64,000 nucleotides of DNA from CBDESM01 sp965205165 (GCA_965205165.1 OZ242037.1:496001-560000), one strand, 5' to 3'; counted from the stretch's first letter, positions 41,126 to 51,759 are shown. The notes: generated by a model not told the origin, from the sequence alone. Numbers and translations are program-made.

Positions 41126-41701
41126 ATGCCGCAGTATTCACAGCAGGACGTGCATGATCTTCTGTCGAAGATGCAGCTCGAGCGCGGCAAGCTGCTCGCC
41201 GCGGCGGAGCAGCTGAGCGGCGGGGACGCCGACCGCGTGCCGGTCGACGCCGAAGGCGAGGAGCAGTGGACGGCGAAGGAGCAGCTCGCGCATCTGTGGG
41301 AGATGGAGCGCGGCTACATCGCCTGGTGCCGCGCCGCGCTCGAACGGAGCGGCGCGGACGTGACCGGCGTGCGCGGCGACCCGGTGCCGATCCCGATCGA
41401 GGATGCGCCGGAGCACGAGGTGGCGGAATTGCTGGACGCGCTGCGGCGCGAGCGGACCGGCACGGAGGCGTTCATCCGGTCGCTGACGCTCGAACAGTTC
41501 CACCGCACCGCCAGCACCAAGGCCTTCGGCGAACTCACCGTGATGCAATGGCTGCGCAGCTTCTACCGCCACGACCGCCAGCACGCGGCCCAAATCCAAG
41601 GCCGCGTCTCCGACTACAAGCCCAACTTCCAGAACGGCCCCGAACCGAACCAGCGGCAGATGCGGATCGACCAAGTCGCCGCGCAGCGACGGAACGGCTG
41701 A
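41126..41701 (+). CDS. DinB-superfamily protein
   Basis: 191 residues. Four-helix DinB-like metalloprotein with the metal-ligand pattern EQLAHLWEME (first His) and FYRHDRQHAAQIQG (second and third His). Related enzymes include thiol transferases (BstA/MSMEG-type), but the substrate cannot be set. GGGAGGAGG lies upstream of the ATG. Confidence 0.85.
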   Translation: MPQYSQQDVHDLLSKMQLERGKLLAAAEQLSGGDADRVPVDAEGEEQWTAKEQLAHLWEMERGYIAWCRAALERSGADVTGVRGDPVPIPIEDAPEHEVAELLDALRRERTGTEAFIRSLTLEQFHRTASTKAFGELTVMQWLRSFYRHDRQHAAQIQGRVSDYKPNFQNGPEPNQRQMRIDQVAAQRRNG

Positions 41702-41773
41702 GCGGGCGGCGCGGTTTCGGACGCGATCCGGCAAGCAACCCTCCGTTGGCAAGTCCGTAACTGCGGGGCGCGG

Positions 41774-41779
41774 TAGCCT
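41774..41779 (+). promoter_or_regulatory. -10 box of a leaderless promoter
   Basis: TAGCCT, 6 nt, ATG at 41786. Confidence 0.5.
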
Positions 41780-41785
41780 GCTCTT

Positions 41786-43036
<1,251 letters not shown>

Positions 43037-43043
43037 CCGCGCG

Positions 43044-45035
43044 ATGCCGCGGCGGGCCGGGCAAGGCGTCACCGGATTCGCCTGGCGGGTCGCGCTGCCC
43101 GAAGAGGCCCCGCCAATCCCCGGCTTGGACGCGCCGCCGTTCATCGGCCGCCTGCTGCGGATGCGCGGCATTGACTCGTCCGATGCGGCGGCCGCGTTCC
43201 TCGAGCCCGAGCGGCAGCAGCCGGCGAAGACGCGCGGCCTGCGCGGATTCCCGGAAGCGGTCGAGCGCGCGGCGGCCGCGGTCGAAGCCGGAGAGCAGGT
43301 TGCGGTCTACGGGGACTACGACGTCGACGGGATCACGTCGACCGCCATCCTCGTCGAGGCGTTGCGCGAGCGCGGCGCTGATTGCCGCTGGTTCGTGCCG
43401 CACCGCGAGGCGGACGGCTACGGCGTGCATGCCGATGCGCTCGAACGCCTCGGCGACGAGGGTGCGCGGCTGATCATCACCGCCGATTGCGGCATCACCG
43501 CCCGGACGCCGATCGCCGCGGCCCGCGAGCGCGGCATCGATGTCGTCGTGCTCGACCACCACCAGCCGGACGGCGAACTGCCCGATGCGATCGTCGCCGC
43601 TCCCACGCGGGCAGCGCCGGACCACCCGTTGCGCGAAGTCTCGGCCGGGGGCCTCGCCTGGCACTTCGCCCACGCGCTCGGTGCTCGCCTCGGCGCGGAA
43701 GCGCGGCCCCGGCGCTGGCTCGAACTGGCTGCACTCAGCACAGTCGCCGATGTCGTGCCGCTGCGCGGCGAGAACCGCCGCATCGTCACACAGGGCCTGC
43801 GCGAGCTGGCGCGGACGCAGCGGCCCGGTCTGCGAGCGCTACTGGAAGCGGCGGGCGCACGCAACGGCCGAATCGACGCTGAGACGATCGGCTTCCAGAT
43901 CGCGCCCCGACTCAACGCGGCGGGGCGGCTCGATGACGCCGCGCTCGCGGTCAGGGCCCTACTCGAAACCGACCGTTCGCGGGCGAACGCGCTGGCCCGC
44001 CAGCTGGACCGCCTCAACGCCCGCCGCCGTCAGCTCTCAGACGCCGCTTGGCTGCGGGCGCGTGAACAAGTTGAGCGCACCCGCGCGATGTATGAAGAAG
44101 TCCCCGCGCTCGTTTGGGCGGGCGACGAGGAGACGCCTCCCGGCATCGTCGGCATCGTCGCGGGGCGGCTCGCCGACCGCTACCAGCGGCCGGCCTTCGC
44201 CTACGCCGTGCGCAGCGGCCTCGCGCAGGCCAGCGCACGCTCGCGAGCCGGATTCGATTTCGCGGCCGCGCTGGCCGACTGCGCCGACCTGCTGGTGCAC
44301 CACGGCGGCCACGCGATGGCAGCCGGTTTCACCATCGAAACCTCCAATCTTGAACCGCTCTGCGAGCGCCTCAACGCACTGGCCGAGTCCGCCATCTTCG
44401 ACCGTGCCGACGCGCCCGCGGAGCCGCTGCTGGAGATCGATGCCCAGGTACCGCTCGACCGCGTGACCGGGGAAACGGCGAAATGGATATCGAAACTCGC
44501 GCCCTTCGGCGCCGGCAATCCAGCACCGGTCTTCCTCAGCGTCGACGTGCCTGTCTCCGAGGTCCGGCGCTTCGGCCGCAACAGCAAACCGCACCTTGGC
44601 CTCCGGATCGGCACTTGGAACGCCGTCGGCTGGCAAATGGGCGGCAGCGCAAGCGCAGCAGAGCGCACGCCGCGCATCGACGTGGTCTGGAGCTTCCGTC
44701 GCAACCAATCCGGTGAGCTGGAGTTGGAACTGAAGGACTTCCGCCCGGCCGGACCAAGAGCACCGATGCCGCCAAAGCGAGCAGCGCTGAAGTACACCGA
44801 GGGGATCAATCTCTGCGTCTGTGGCTGCAGGGTCAAGACCGGCAGGTATTTCGCGCCTGGCCACGATATGTGGCTGTCTTCATGGCTCGAGTATGACAAT
44901 GGCTCGAAGACGACGATTCCACTTACCCGCGTGGATTGGTGCCGCCTTCCGCTGACCTTCTGGGGGGGCAGATTCCGCAAAAAGATCGAGGAGCACAGGG
45001 CGGCCCGGGGCTGCAGCGAGGAAGAACGAACCTAG
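43044..45035 (+). CDS. recJ: RecJ-type single-strand DNA exonuclease with an extra Cys-rich C-terminal domain
   Basis: 663 residues, longer than a usual RecJ. DHH core: AVYGDYDVDGITST (91-95), TADCGIT (148-150), VVLDHHQPDG (171-173) and LSTVADVVPL. DHHA1 domain: VGIVAGRLADRYQRPAF and HGGHAMAAGF. The OB-like part contains FGAGNPAPVF. Residues 588-663 are an appended domain: CVCGCRVKTG, FAPGHD, SW, VDWC, PLTFWGG and RGCS. The same domain is the whole of the small protein at 61862-62164. The extension looks like a metal-binding module. Confidence 0.92.
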   Translation: MPRRAGQGVTGFAWRVALPEEAPPIPGLDAPPFIGRLLRMRGIDSSDAAAAFLEPERQQPAKTRGLRGFPEAVERAAAAVEAGEQVAVYGDYDVDGITSTAILVEALRERGADCRWFVPHREADGYGVHADALERLGDEGARLIITADCGITARTPIAAARERGIDVVVLDHHQPDGELPDAIVAAPTRAAPDHPLREVSAGGLAWHFAHALGARLGAEARPRRWLELAALSTVADVVPLRGENRRIVTQGLRELARTQRPGLRALLEAAGARNGRIDAETIGFQIAPRLNAAGRLDDAALAVRALLETDRSRANALARQLDRLNARRRQLSDAAWLRAREQVERTRAMYEEVPALVWAGDEETPPGIVGIVAGRLADRYQRPAFAYAVRSGLAQASARSRAGFDFAAALADCADLLVHHGGHAMAAGFTIETSNLEPLCERLNALAESAIFDRADAPAEPLLEIDAQVPLDRVTGETAKWISKLAPFGAGNPAPVFLSVDVPVSEVRRFGRNSKPHLGLRIGTWNAVGWQMGGSASAAERTPRIDVVWSFRRNQSGELELELKDFRPAGPRAPMPPKRAALKYTEGINLCVCGCRVKTGRYFAPGHDMWLSSWLEYDNGSKTTIPLTRVDWCRLPLTFWGGRFRKKIEEHRAARGCSEEERT

Positions 45036-45059
45036 CTGCTCGGCCCTGCGGCCATCGCG

Positions 45060-46430
45060 CTACTGCGCCTTTTGGCCGGTCATCAGGGCTACGGGGAGGA
45101 TGACTTCGAGGCGGCCGAGGGGAGCGACGGCCCTGGGCTGGGCGGCGCCGCGGAGATCGCGGCCGGCGGACAGCGCATCGCGGGCGGCGGCCGCGAGGTC
45201 GGGCTCGTGGCGGCGGGCGCTCATCCACCAGAAGAACGCGCCGCCGGCGACGGCGAGGCTGGCAATCCCGAGCGCGCCCATGACTTCGCGCTCGCCGATC
45301 GCGTCGGCGAGGATGCCGGCGGGCGCGCCGAGCAGGCTCTGCACGCCCCAGGACATCATCGTGAACGCCATCACGCGCCCGTAGTAGGCCGGCTCGGTCT
45401 GCATCATGATCCGCGCCTGCAAGAGCATGATCGGCCCCTGCAGGCCGGGCCCCAGCAGCGCCATCGCGAACAGCGCCTCCCCGTAGCTGCCGGCGACCGC
45501 CAGCACCATGTAGCCGAGCCCCATCACGGAGATCAGCACGAGGATCACCGGCCAGGCCCAGCGCGAGGTCGCGAACCCGGCCACCGTCAGCGCGACGACG
45601 GCCGCGGCCAGCCCGTTAACCAGCATCATCATGCCCAGGTCCGTGTCCGGGCGGCCCATGTGCTCGACCAGGTACTGCGGCATCAGGATGCGGAAGACGA
45701 AGCCGAGGATCACGGTGAGCACGAACAGCGAGAGCATCAGCCGCAGCATGGGGCGGCGGAAGACGTACTTCGCGCCGTCGGCGACGTCGCCGAGCACGGA
45801 GCGCTTGACCTCGACGTGGGGCTTGCCGCGCGAGGGCAGGAAGACGACGGTCAGCACGCCGATGAAGACGAGCGCGCCCATGGCCACGTAGGTGCCGCCG
45901 GGGCCGACCGCGGTGCCGATCAGCACTGTTGCGATGAAAGGCGAGAAGGGCTGGCCCCAAGTGTGCGCGAGTTGGCTCAGGGCGATCGCGTTGGGCAGCA
46001 GCTTGGGGCCGACGATGTCGCCGGTGAAGGCGTTGCGGGCGGGGCCCATGACGACGAAGGTCGCGCCGAGCAGCAGCATCAGGATGAAGAACATCGTCAG
46101 GGTGAGGACGTCGATGAGCAGCAGGACGCCGGTCAGCGCGAGCAACGACGCACCCAGCCCCTGGCCGAAGACGATCAGCCACTTGCGGTTGACGCGGTCG
46201 GCGAGGACGCCGCCGAAGGGCCCGCCGAAGAACATCGAGAGGCCGAGCGCCATCGAGATCAGGCCGACGGCGGTGTTGGTGCCGGAGAGGCGGTGGGCGA
46301 CGATGGACATCGCCACGAACATCATCATGTAGGCGAGGGTGGAGAAGATGGTGCCGCCGAAGAGCCAGCGGAACTGCGGGTGCGAAAGCGCGAGGAAGGT
46401 CGACGAGGCCCACGCGGAGACAATTCGCAT
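45060..46430 (-). CDS. MFS transporter (EntS/DUF894-like exporter)
   Basis: 456 residues, about 12 membrane helices. The loop FGGPFGGVLADRVNRKWLI is the MFS signature between helices 2 and 3; GPARNAFTGDIVGPKLLPNAIAL is typical of the EntS/DUF894 drug- or siderophore-export branch. Substrate unknown. Divergent from the B12-regulated genes. TACACT lies 9 nt before the ATG. Confidence 0.88.
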   Translation of the reverse strand: MRIVSAWASSTFLALSHPQFRWLFGGTIFSTLAYMMMFVAMSIVAHRLSGTNTAVGLISMALGLSMFFGGPFGGVLADRVNRKWLIVFGQGLGASLLALTGVLLLIDVLTLTMFFILMLLLGATFVVMGPARNAFTGDIVGPKLLPNAIALSQLAHTWGQPFSPFIATVLIGTAVGPGGTYVAMGALVFIGVLTVVFLPSRGKPHVEVKRSVLGDVADGAKYVFRRPMLRLMLSLFVLTVILGFVFRILMPQYLVEHMGRPDTDLGMMMLVNGLAAAVVALTVAGFATSRWAWPVILVLISVMGLGYMVLAVAGSYGEALFAMALLGPGLQGPIMLLQARIMMQTEPAYYGRVMAFTMMSWGVQSLLGAPAGILADAIGEREVMGALGIASLAVAGGAFFWWMSARRHEPDLAAAARDALSAGRDLRGAAQPRAVAPLGRLEVILPVALMTGQKAQ

Positions 46431-46439
46431 AGGCGAACT

Positions 46440-46445
46440 AGTGTA
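46440..46445 (-). promoter_or_regulatory. Putative -10 box of the MFS gene
   Basis: Minus-strand TACACT, 9 nt before ATG 46430, giving a leader of only about 2 nt. Confidence 0.4.
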
Positions 46446-46489
46446 CCCGCGCCCGCGCTATGCGCCCGCATCGGCGGCAGCGCCCGTGC

Positions 46490-46655
46490 TAGGCTGAGCC
46501 GCGAACCGCAACGGGGCGCGCGACGGGGAAGCCGGTGCAAGTCCGGCGCTGTCGCGCAACGGTGATCCGCGGCGGCGGCGTTCGCCGTCGCGGTCAGTCC
46601 GAATGCCGGCGTGCGCCTCCGCCAGCACTGCCGACGCCGCGTCAGCGTCGGGGCG
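46490..46655 (+). promoter_or_regulatory. Cobalamin riboswitch with upstream -10 box
   Basis: TAGGCT at 46490-46495 starts the leader. The aptamer core is clear: GGGAAGCCGGTGCAAGTCC (from 46526), then CGCAACGGTGA, and the B12 box GGTCAGTCCGAATGCCGGC (46592-46610). A 7-bp hairpin (CCGACGC 46631-46637 / GCGTCGG 46645-46651) and a GGGCC/GGCCC hairpin at 46659-46673 follow and could form the expression platform. It controls the solute-binding/permease genes downstream, probably switching them off when cobalamin is plentiful. Confidence 0.92.
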
Positions 46656-46722
46656 GACGGGCCGCCATGGCCCGCACTTCCCACCGCACGGGCGCAGCGC
46701 CGCATGAACGGAGCGCCGCGCC

Positions 46723-48567
46723 TTGCGCCACCTCGCCATCCTCCTCGCCCTCGCAGCCCTGATCGCCGCCGCCTGCAGCGATGATCAGCAGCCCGCACAG
46801 CCGGCACCCGCCCCCGAGCCGGCCGAACAGCAGCAAGATCAGCCCGCTAGCGCCGCACCGCCCGCGGCGCAGGCGCAAGATCAAGAGCAGCAGGCCGCGC
46901 CGGAGCAGGATGAACCGGAAGCGGACGGCGGAACTGCCGCAGCGACCCCGGCAGCGCCGACGGCGAACATACGCAGCGGCGGGATCGACGAGTACGTTGA
47001 GGGTGTTGATTATTTCCCAGGGAAAGCAACCGTGATTGACGCGGAGAACTTCGTCGTCAGTTACCACGATCACTATAAGCGGGTGACTGTGCTCGAACCC
47101 AATCCGGGAGCCGACTCCGTCGAATACATTCTGGTCCAGCGCGGTGCGCCGGTGCCGGATGATATCGGCGATGCAAGCGTGATCGAGGTGCCGATCGAGA
47201 GCATCTTCACGTCCTCGACCACCCATCTGCCGGCGCTCGAAGTTATCGGCGCGCTCGACCGGCTGACCGGCGTGGCGCAGGGGGACTTCATCAGTTCGGA
47301 GGCGGCGCATGCCCGCGTCGAATCGGGCGAGGCCGCGGTGTTCGCGGCCGACTACAGCATTGATGCGGAGATCGTCGTCGCAAGCGGGCCGCAGGTTCTG
47401 ATGACCTCCGACTTTGCCGATGATGCATACGATGTAATCAGATCGTCCGGCACCGCGGTCGTCCACAACGGCGACTGGGTTGATGCGACGGCGCTGGGTC
47501 GGGCCGAGTGGGTCAAATTCATCGCGCTGTTCTTCAACGCCGAGGCGGATGCTGAAGCGTGGTACGCCGGCGTGCGCGAACGCTATGAAGGGGCCAAGGC
47601 GCTGGCTGCGGATGTTCTGGAACGGCCCACCGTGCATACCGGCGTCGTCTACGGGGGCATCTGGTACGCATCGGGCGGGCGCTCCTACGTGGCGGGGCTG
47701 CTCGCGGATGCCGGCGCGGACTACGTCTGGCGGGACGACGAATCGACGGGCTCGATCCAGACCGACATCGAACGGCAACTGGCGCAGGCGGGCGGAGCGG
47801 AGTACTGGCTGCACGGCGCTTCCTGGTGGGCGGACTCGGCGGCGGCGCTGGCGGAGGATTCGCGCTACGGCGAGTTCCGCTCGCTGCGGGAGGGCAACAT
47901 CTGGAACAATACCAAGGCGGTCAACTTGCGCGGCGGCAACGACATCTTCGAGACGGGCGCGGCGCGGCCGGACTTGGTGCTGCGCGACCTGATCGCGATC
48001 TTCCATCCCGAGCTGCTGCCCGATCACGAAATCCGCTTCTACGTCAACCTCGCGCCGCCGCCCGCGGAGCGCTCCAGCTACGGCGAACGGCCGGCGATGG
48101 CGCTCAAGGAGGGCGTCGCCTACTACGCGACCTTCACGATGGCGGACGGGAGCACGTTCGAGGCGGAACTGTTCGCGGAGGATGCGCCGATCACGGTCAA
48201 TTCGTTCGTCTTCCTCGCCCGCGAGGGCTTCTACGACGGGCTGACCTTCCACCGCGTGATCGACGGCTTCGTCGCGCAGGGCGGCGACCCGCTGGGCAAC
48301 GGCACGGGCGGGCCGGGCTACAGCATTCCGCTCGAACTGAGCGAGCGCGTGCATGTCGAGGGGGCGCTGGCGATGGCCCGGGCGGCCGATCCGGATTCGG
48401 CCGGCAGCCAGTTCTACATCGCGCTGGCCGGGCTCCCGTTCCTCGACGGCAACTACGCGGTATTCGGGCAGATCGTGAGCGGGATGGAGGCGGTGCGCAT
48501 GATTCCGCAGGGCGAGCCGCCCGCGCAGCCGGGCGTGATCCGGTCGATCACGATCTCGGAGCGATGA
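46723..48567 (+). CDS. Cobalamin-type solute-binding lipoprotein fused to a cyclophilin peptidyl-prolyl isomerase
   Basis: 614 residues from TTG. Lipoprotein signal LAILLALAALIAAAC, then a Gln/Ala/Pro/Glu linker (20-80). Residues about 85-455 resemble BtuF/FepB-type type III binding proteins (THLPALEVIGALDRLTGVAQ, VVYGGIWYASGGRSYVAGLL, AEYWLHGASWWAD). Residues about 465-614 are a cyclophilin: DGLTFHRVIDGFVAQGGDP, GTGGPGYSIPLE and AGSQFYIALAGLPFLDG. Directly under a cobalamin riboswitch and next to a BtuC-like permease, so it is most likely the surface capture protein for corrinoids. The isomerase fusion is unusual. Confidence 0.88.
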   Translation: MRHLAILLALAALIAAACSDDQQPAQPAPAPEPAEQQQDQPASAAPPAAQAQDQEQQAAPEQDEPEADGGTAAATPAAPTANIRSGGIDEYVEGVDYFPGKATVIDAENFVVSYHDHYKRVTVLEPNPGADSVEYILVQRGAPVPDDIGDASVIEVPIESIFTSSTTHLPALEVIGALDRLTGVAQGDFISSEAAHARVESGEAAVFAADYSIDAEIVVASGPQVLMTSDFADDAYDVIRSSGTAVVHNGDWVDATALGRAEWVKFIALFFNAEADAEAWYAGVRERYEGAKALAADVLERPTVHTGVVYGGIWYASGGRSYVAGLLADAGADYVWRDDESTGSIQTDIERQLAQAGGAEYWLHGASWWADSAAALAEDSRYGEFRSLREGNIWNNTKAVNLRGGNDIFETGAARPDLVLRDLIAIFHPELLPDHEIRFYVNLAPPPAERSSYGERPAMALKEGVAYYATFTMADGSTFEAELFAEDAPITVNSFVFLAREGFYDGLTFHRVIDGFVAQGGDPLGNGTGGPGYSIPLELSERVHVEGALAMARAADPDSAGSQFYIALAGLPFLDGNYAVFGQIVSGMEAVRMIPQGEPPAQPGVIRSITISER

Positions 48568-48568
48568 G

Positions 48569-49666
48569 ATGACCGTCTGGGCGGCGACGGCGGCGCTGCG
48601 CGAACGGGTCGCGGGGCGGGGCACCGTGCGGCCGCGCGTCGGCCGGGTCGCGGCGATGTTCGCGGCGGTCGCGCTGATCACGGCGGCGCTGGCCGCGGCC
48701 GGCGTCGCGCTGGGCTCGGTCGCGATCCCGCTCGCCGATGTCTGGCGCGCGATCGCGGAGCCGGGCGGCGACTCGGCTTGGTCGACGGTGATCACGCAGA
48801 TCCGGGTGCCGCGCACGCTGACCGCGATCTTGGCGGGGGCGGCGCTGGGCGCGGCCGGCTTGCAGATGCAGACGCTGTTCCGCAATCCGCTGGCGGATCC
48901 GTTCGTGCTCGGCATCTCGGCCGGCGCGTCGCTTGGGGTGGCGGCGGTGGTGCTGGCCGCGGGATCGGGCATGTCGTTGTTCGCGGCCGGGCTGGGCTGG
49001 TTCGGCGAGCTGGGCGTCGCGGGGGCGGCGGTGGCCGGGGCGGCGCTGGTGATGATGCTCGTGCTCGCGCTCTCGTTCCGCGTGCAGAGCATCGTCACGG
49101 TGCTCGTGGTCGGCCTTTTAGTCGGCTACCTGGTCGCCTCGTTGATCACGATCCTGCTCGCGTCGGCGCAGGAGCAGTTCGTCGATCAGTACGTGCGCTG
49201 GGGCTTCGGCTCGTTCCGCGGCGTGACCTGGAGCGAGCTGCGCATCCTGGCGCCCGCGGTCGCGATCGGGCTGGTCGTGGCGGCGCTGACGGCGAAGCAG
49301 CTCAACGTGCTGCTCTTGGGCGAGTCGTACGCGCGCAGCCTCGGCATCCACGTGCGCCGCGCGCAGGTGGCGACGATGCTGGGGGCGGCGCTGCTGGCCG
49401 GCGCGGTGACCGCGTTCGCCGGGCCGATCGCCTTCCTCGGCGTGGCGATTCCGCACTTGGCGCGCGCGCTGTTCGGCACGAGCAACCACCGCGTGATGGT
49501 GCCCGCGGCGGCGCTCTGCGGAGCGGCCGTGGCGCTGGCGGCGGAAATCGCGGCGCAACTGCCCGGCTTGGACGCGGCGCTGCCGCTGAACGCGGTGACC
49601 GCGCTGATCGGCGCGCCGGTCGTGCTGATCGTGCTGCTGCGGCGGCGGAGGCTGGCGGCCGTCTGA
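48569..49666 (+). CDS. btuC: FecCD-family permease, BtuC-like
   Basis: 365 residues, about 9-10 membrane helices. Family motifs RVPRTLTAILAGAALGAAGLQMQTLFRNPLADPFVLGIS (first half visible as RVPRTLTAILAGAA), GPIAFLGVAIPHLAR and ALPLNAVTALIGAP. It is the membrane subunit of a B12/siderophore ABC importer. It starts 1 nt after the binding-protein stop and shares the riboswitch. No ATPase (btuD) follows, so the energising subunit must be elsewhere. Confidence 0.92.
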   Translation: MTVWAATAALRERVAGRGTVRPRVGRVAAMFAAVALITAALAAAGVALGSVAIPLADVWRAIAEPGGDSAWSTVITQIRVPRTLTAILAGAALGAAGLQMQTLFRNPLADPFVLGISAGASLGVAAVVLAAGSGMSLFAAGLGWFGELGVAGAAVAGAALVMMLVLALSFRVQSIVTVLVVGLLVGYLVASLITILLASAQEQFVDQYVRWGFGSFRGVTWSELRILAPAVAIGLVVAALTAKQLNVLLLGESYARSLGIHVRRAQVATMLGAALLAGAVTAFAGPIAFLGVAIPHLARALFGTSNHRVMVPAAALCGAAVALAAEIAAQLPGLDAALPLNAVTALIGAPVVLIVLLRRRRLAAV

Positions 49667-49684
49667 TCCGGCGCGGGCGTCGCC

Positions 49685-49690
49685 TATGAT
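49685..49690 (+). promoter_or_regulatory. -10 box of a leaderless promoter
   Basis: TATGAT, 6 nt, ATG at 49697. Confidence 0.55.
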
Positions 49691-49696
49691 GCGGTC

Positions 49697-50884
49697 ATGG
49701 CGGATGCGTCCGGCCCCAAGCCCGCGCTCGACGGCGTGCTCGTGATCAACGCGGGCCAGATTCTGGCCGCGCCGTTCTGCGCGACGATGCTGGCCGAGTT
49801 CGGCGCGGACGTGATCAAGCTGGAGCGGCCCGGCAGCGGCGAGCCCAACCACGGCTCGATCTCGTACGTGCAGGAAAACCGCTCGCAGCGCGGCGTGACC
49901 TGCAACCTCGCGCACCCGAAGGGCAAGGATCTCTTCCGCCGGCTGTGCGCGCGGGCGGACGTGCTGATCGAGAATTTCCGGCCCGGCACCTTGGAGAAGA
50001 TGGGAGTCGGCCCCGACTCGCTGCGCGAGGAGAACCCCGCCCTGGTCTGCGTCCGCGTCTCCGGCTACGGGCAGACGGGGCCGTACCGCGAGCGGGCGGG
50101 GTTCGACCGCGTCGCGCTCGGCTTCGCCGGGATGACGTACACGACGGGGACGCCGGATCGCCCGCCGGTGCGGCCGGGCTACATGGTCGCGGACTACTCG
50201 GCGGGGGTCTTCGCCGCGTTCGGGGCGCTGGCGGCGCTGCGGGCGCGGGACGTCAACGGCGGGCTGGGGCAGGACGTCGACGTGGCGCTGTACGAGGCGA
50301 TTTGGAAGCAGAGCGGCGCGCACGCGAGCACGTTCTTCCTCGGCGGCCAGAACCGCGAACGCTCCGGCAACTACTTCCCCGGCGTCGTGCCGGCCGAGCA
50401 GTTCGAGACGTCGGACGGCCACTACCTGATCATCAACGCCACGACGCAGGGCACCTACGAGCGGCTCTGCGAGGCGATGGAGCAGCCCGAACTGGTCGAG
50501 GACGCGCGCTTCAAGGATCGCAACGACCGCCGCGCCAACTACGAGCAGATCCACGAGATCGTCGGCGAGTGGGTGGCGACGCTGACGCTGGCCGACGTGC
50601 AGGTGGCGCTCGACCGCTGCGGCGTTCCCGCGACGAAGGTGTACGCGACCAGCGACGTGCTCGTGGACGAGCACTACGCGGCGCGGGATCAGGTGGTGGA
50701 CGTGCCCTCCGAACAGCACGGGACGCTGCCGCAGCCGGGCATCGTGCCGCGGCTCTCGGCCACGCCGGGCGGCGTGAAGCACCGCGCGCCGACCTTGGGC
50801 GAGCACAACCGCGAGATCTACGGCGGCATGCTCGGCTGCAGCGACGCCGAACTCGACCAACTCGCAGCCGAAGGCGTCATCTGA
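49697..50884 (+). CDS. CaiB/BaiF family III CoA-transferase
   Basis: 395 residues, a single domain. Motifs MLAEFGADVIKLERPGSGEP, RVSGYGQTGPYRERAGFD, VDVALYEAIWK (the nucleophile position is Glu in YEA) and PTLGEHNREIYGGMLG. It transfers CoA between acids. A MaoC-like protein follows after 18 nt, suggesting a short acyl-CoA pathway. Confidence 0.93.
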   Translation: MADASGPKPALDGVLVINAGQILAAPFCATMLAEFGADVIKLERPGSGEPNHGSISYVQENRSQRGVTCNLAHPKGKDLFRRLCARADVLIENFRPGTLEKMGVGPDSLREENPALVCVRVSGYGQTGPYRERAGFDRVALGFAGMTYTTGTPDRPPVRPGYMVADYSAGVFAAFGALAALRARDVNGGLGQDVDVALYEAIWKQSGAHASTFFLGGQNRERSGNYFPGVVPAEQFETSDGHYLIINATTQGTYERLCEAMEQPELVEDARFKDRNDRRANYEQIHEIVGEWVATLTLADVQVALDRCGVPATKVYATSDVLVDEHYAARDQVVDVPSEQHGTLPQPGIVPRLSATPGGVKHRAPTLGEHNREIYGGMLGCSDAELDQLAAEGVI

Positions 50885-50902
50885 CGCCGGAAAGGACGCG
50901 CC

Positions 50903-51724
50903 ATGGCCACCGCGCTGGCAGAACGAACCACCACCGCCTTCCTGGACGGCGAGGATTCGCTGGAGATCAACAACATCATCCACTCGACCGAGGGCGCGAA
51001 GATGTTCGGCTTCGACGCCGCGCTGGTCGGCGGGGTGACCGTCTACGCATGGACGATCCCGGCGCTGGTCGAGGCGCTGGGCGAGGACTGGCTCGACTCC
51101 GGCTGGATCAACGTCCGCTTCCGCCGGCCGGTCTTCCCCGGCGACGTGCTGACCACCCGCGTCGAAGCCGAGGCCGACGGCAGCTTCACCTGGGCGATGA
51201 CCAAGCCGGACGGCGATGCGGCGCTGGCCGGCAGCGCCGGGCCCGGCTCCGCGCCGTGGCTCGACGAGATCACCGCGCCGCAGCGTCTGGAGCCGTCGCC
51301 GGCGGCGGGCTCACCCGAACTGCTGACGCCGGAGATGCTGCCGATCGGCGAGGACATTCCGCCGGAGCTCGTGCCCACCTCGATCGCCGACGCCGAGGAG
51401 TACGCGGACGCCTTCGCCAAGGACCCGCACGGGCGCTGGCGCGGCGAGGGGGCGCGGATGCACCCCGGCTGGATCGCCGGGCGCGCCACGCGGCTGCTGC
51501 ACCACACCTACACCTACCGCGCCGCGCTCCACGCCGGCTCGCAAATCCAGCACTTCAAGCCGGTCCACGCCGGCGAGCCGATCACCGCGGCCGGCCGGAT
51601 CGCCGAGGGCTTCCAGCGCAAGGGACACGAGTACCTGCTGCTGGACATGGGCCTCTACGACGCGGACGGCGAAGAGCTGGTCCGCATCCGCCACCGCACG
51701 ATCTACCAAGTCGCCAAGCGGTAG
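50903..51724 (+). CDS. MaoC-like hot-dog hydratase
   Basis: 273 residues, long enough for two hot-dog halves. First half: ALVGGVTVYAW, INVRFRRPVFPGD. Second half: GWIAGRATRLLHHTYTYRAALH and QHFKPVHAGEPITAAGRI. It is probably an enoyl-CoA or mesaconyl-CoA type hydratase/dehydratase acting with the CoA-transferase encoded just upstream. The canonical MaoC Asp/His pair is not obvious. Confidence 0.75.
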   Translation: MATALAERTTTAFLDGEDSLEINNIIHSTEGAKMFGFDAALVGGVTVYAWTIPALVEALGEDWLDSGWINVRFRRPVFPGDVLTTRVEAEADGSFTWAMTKPDGDAALAGSAGPGSAPWLDEITAPQRLEPSPAAGSPELLTPEMLPIGEDIPPELVPTSIADAEEYADAFAKDPHGRWRGEGARMHPGWIAGRATRLLHHTYTYRAALHAGSQIQHFKPVHAGEPITAAGRIAEGFQRKGHEYLLLDMGLYDADGEELVRIRHRTIYQVAKR

Positions 51725-51759
51725 CCGCGGCGGCTCAACGCCGCGTCAGGCGGACCGCG

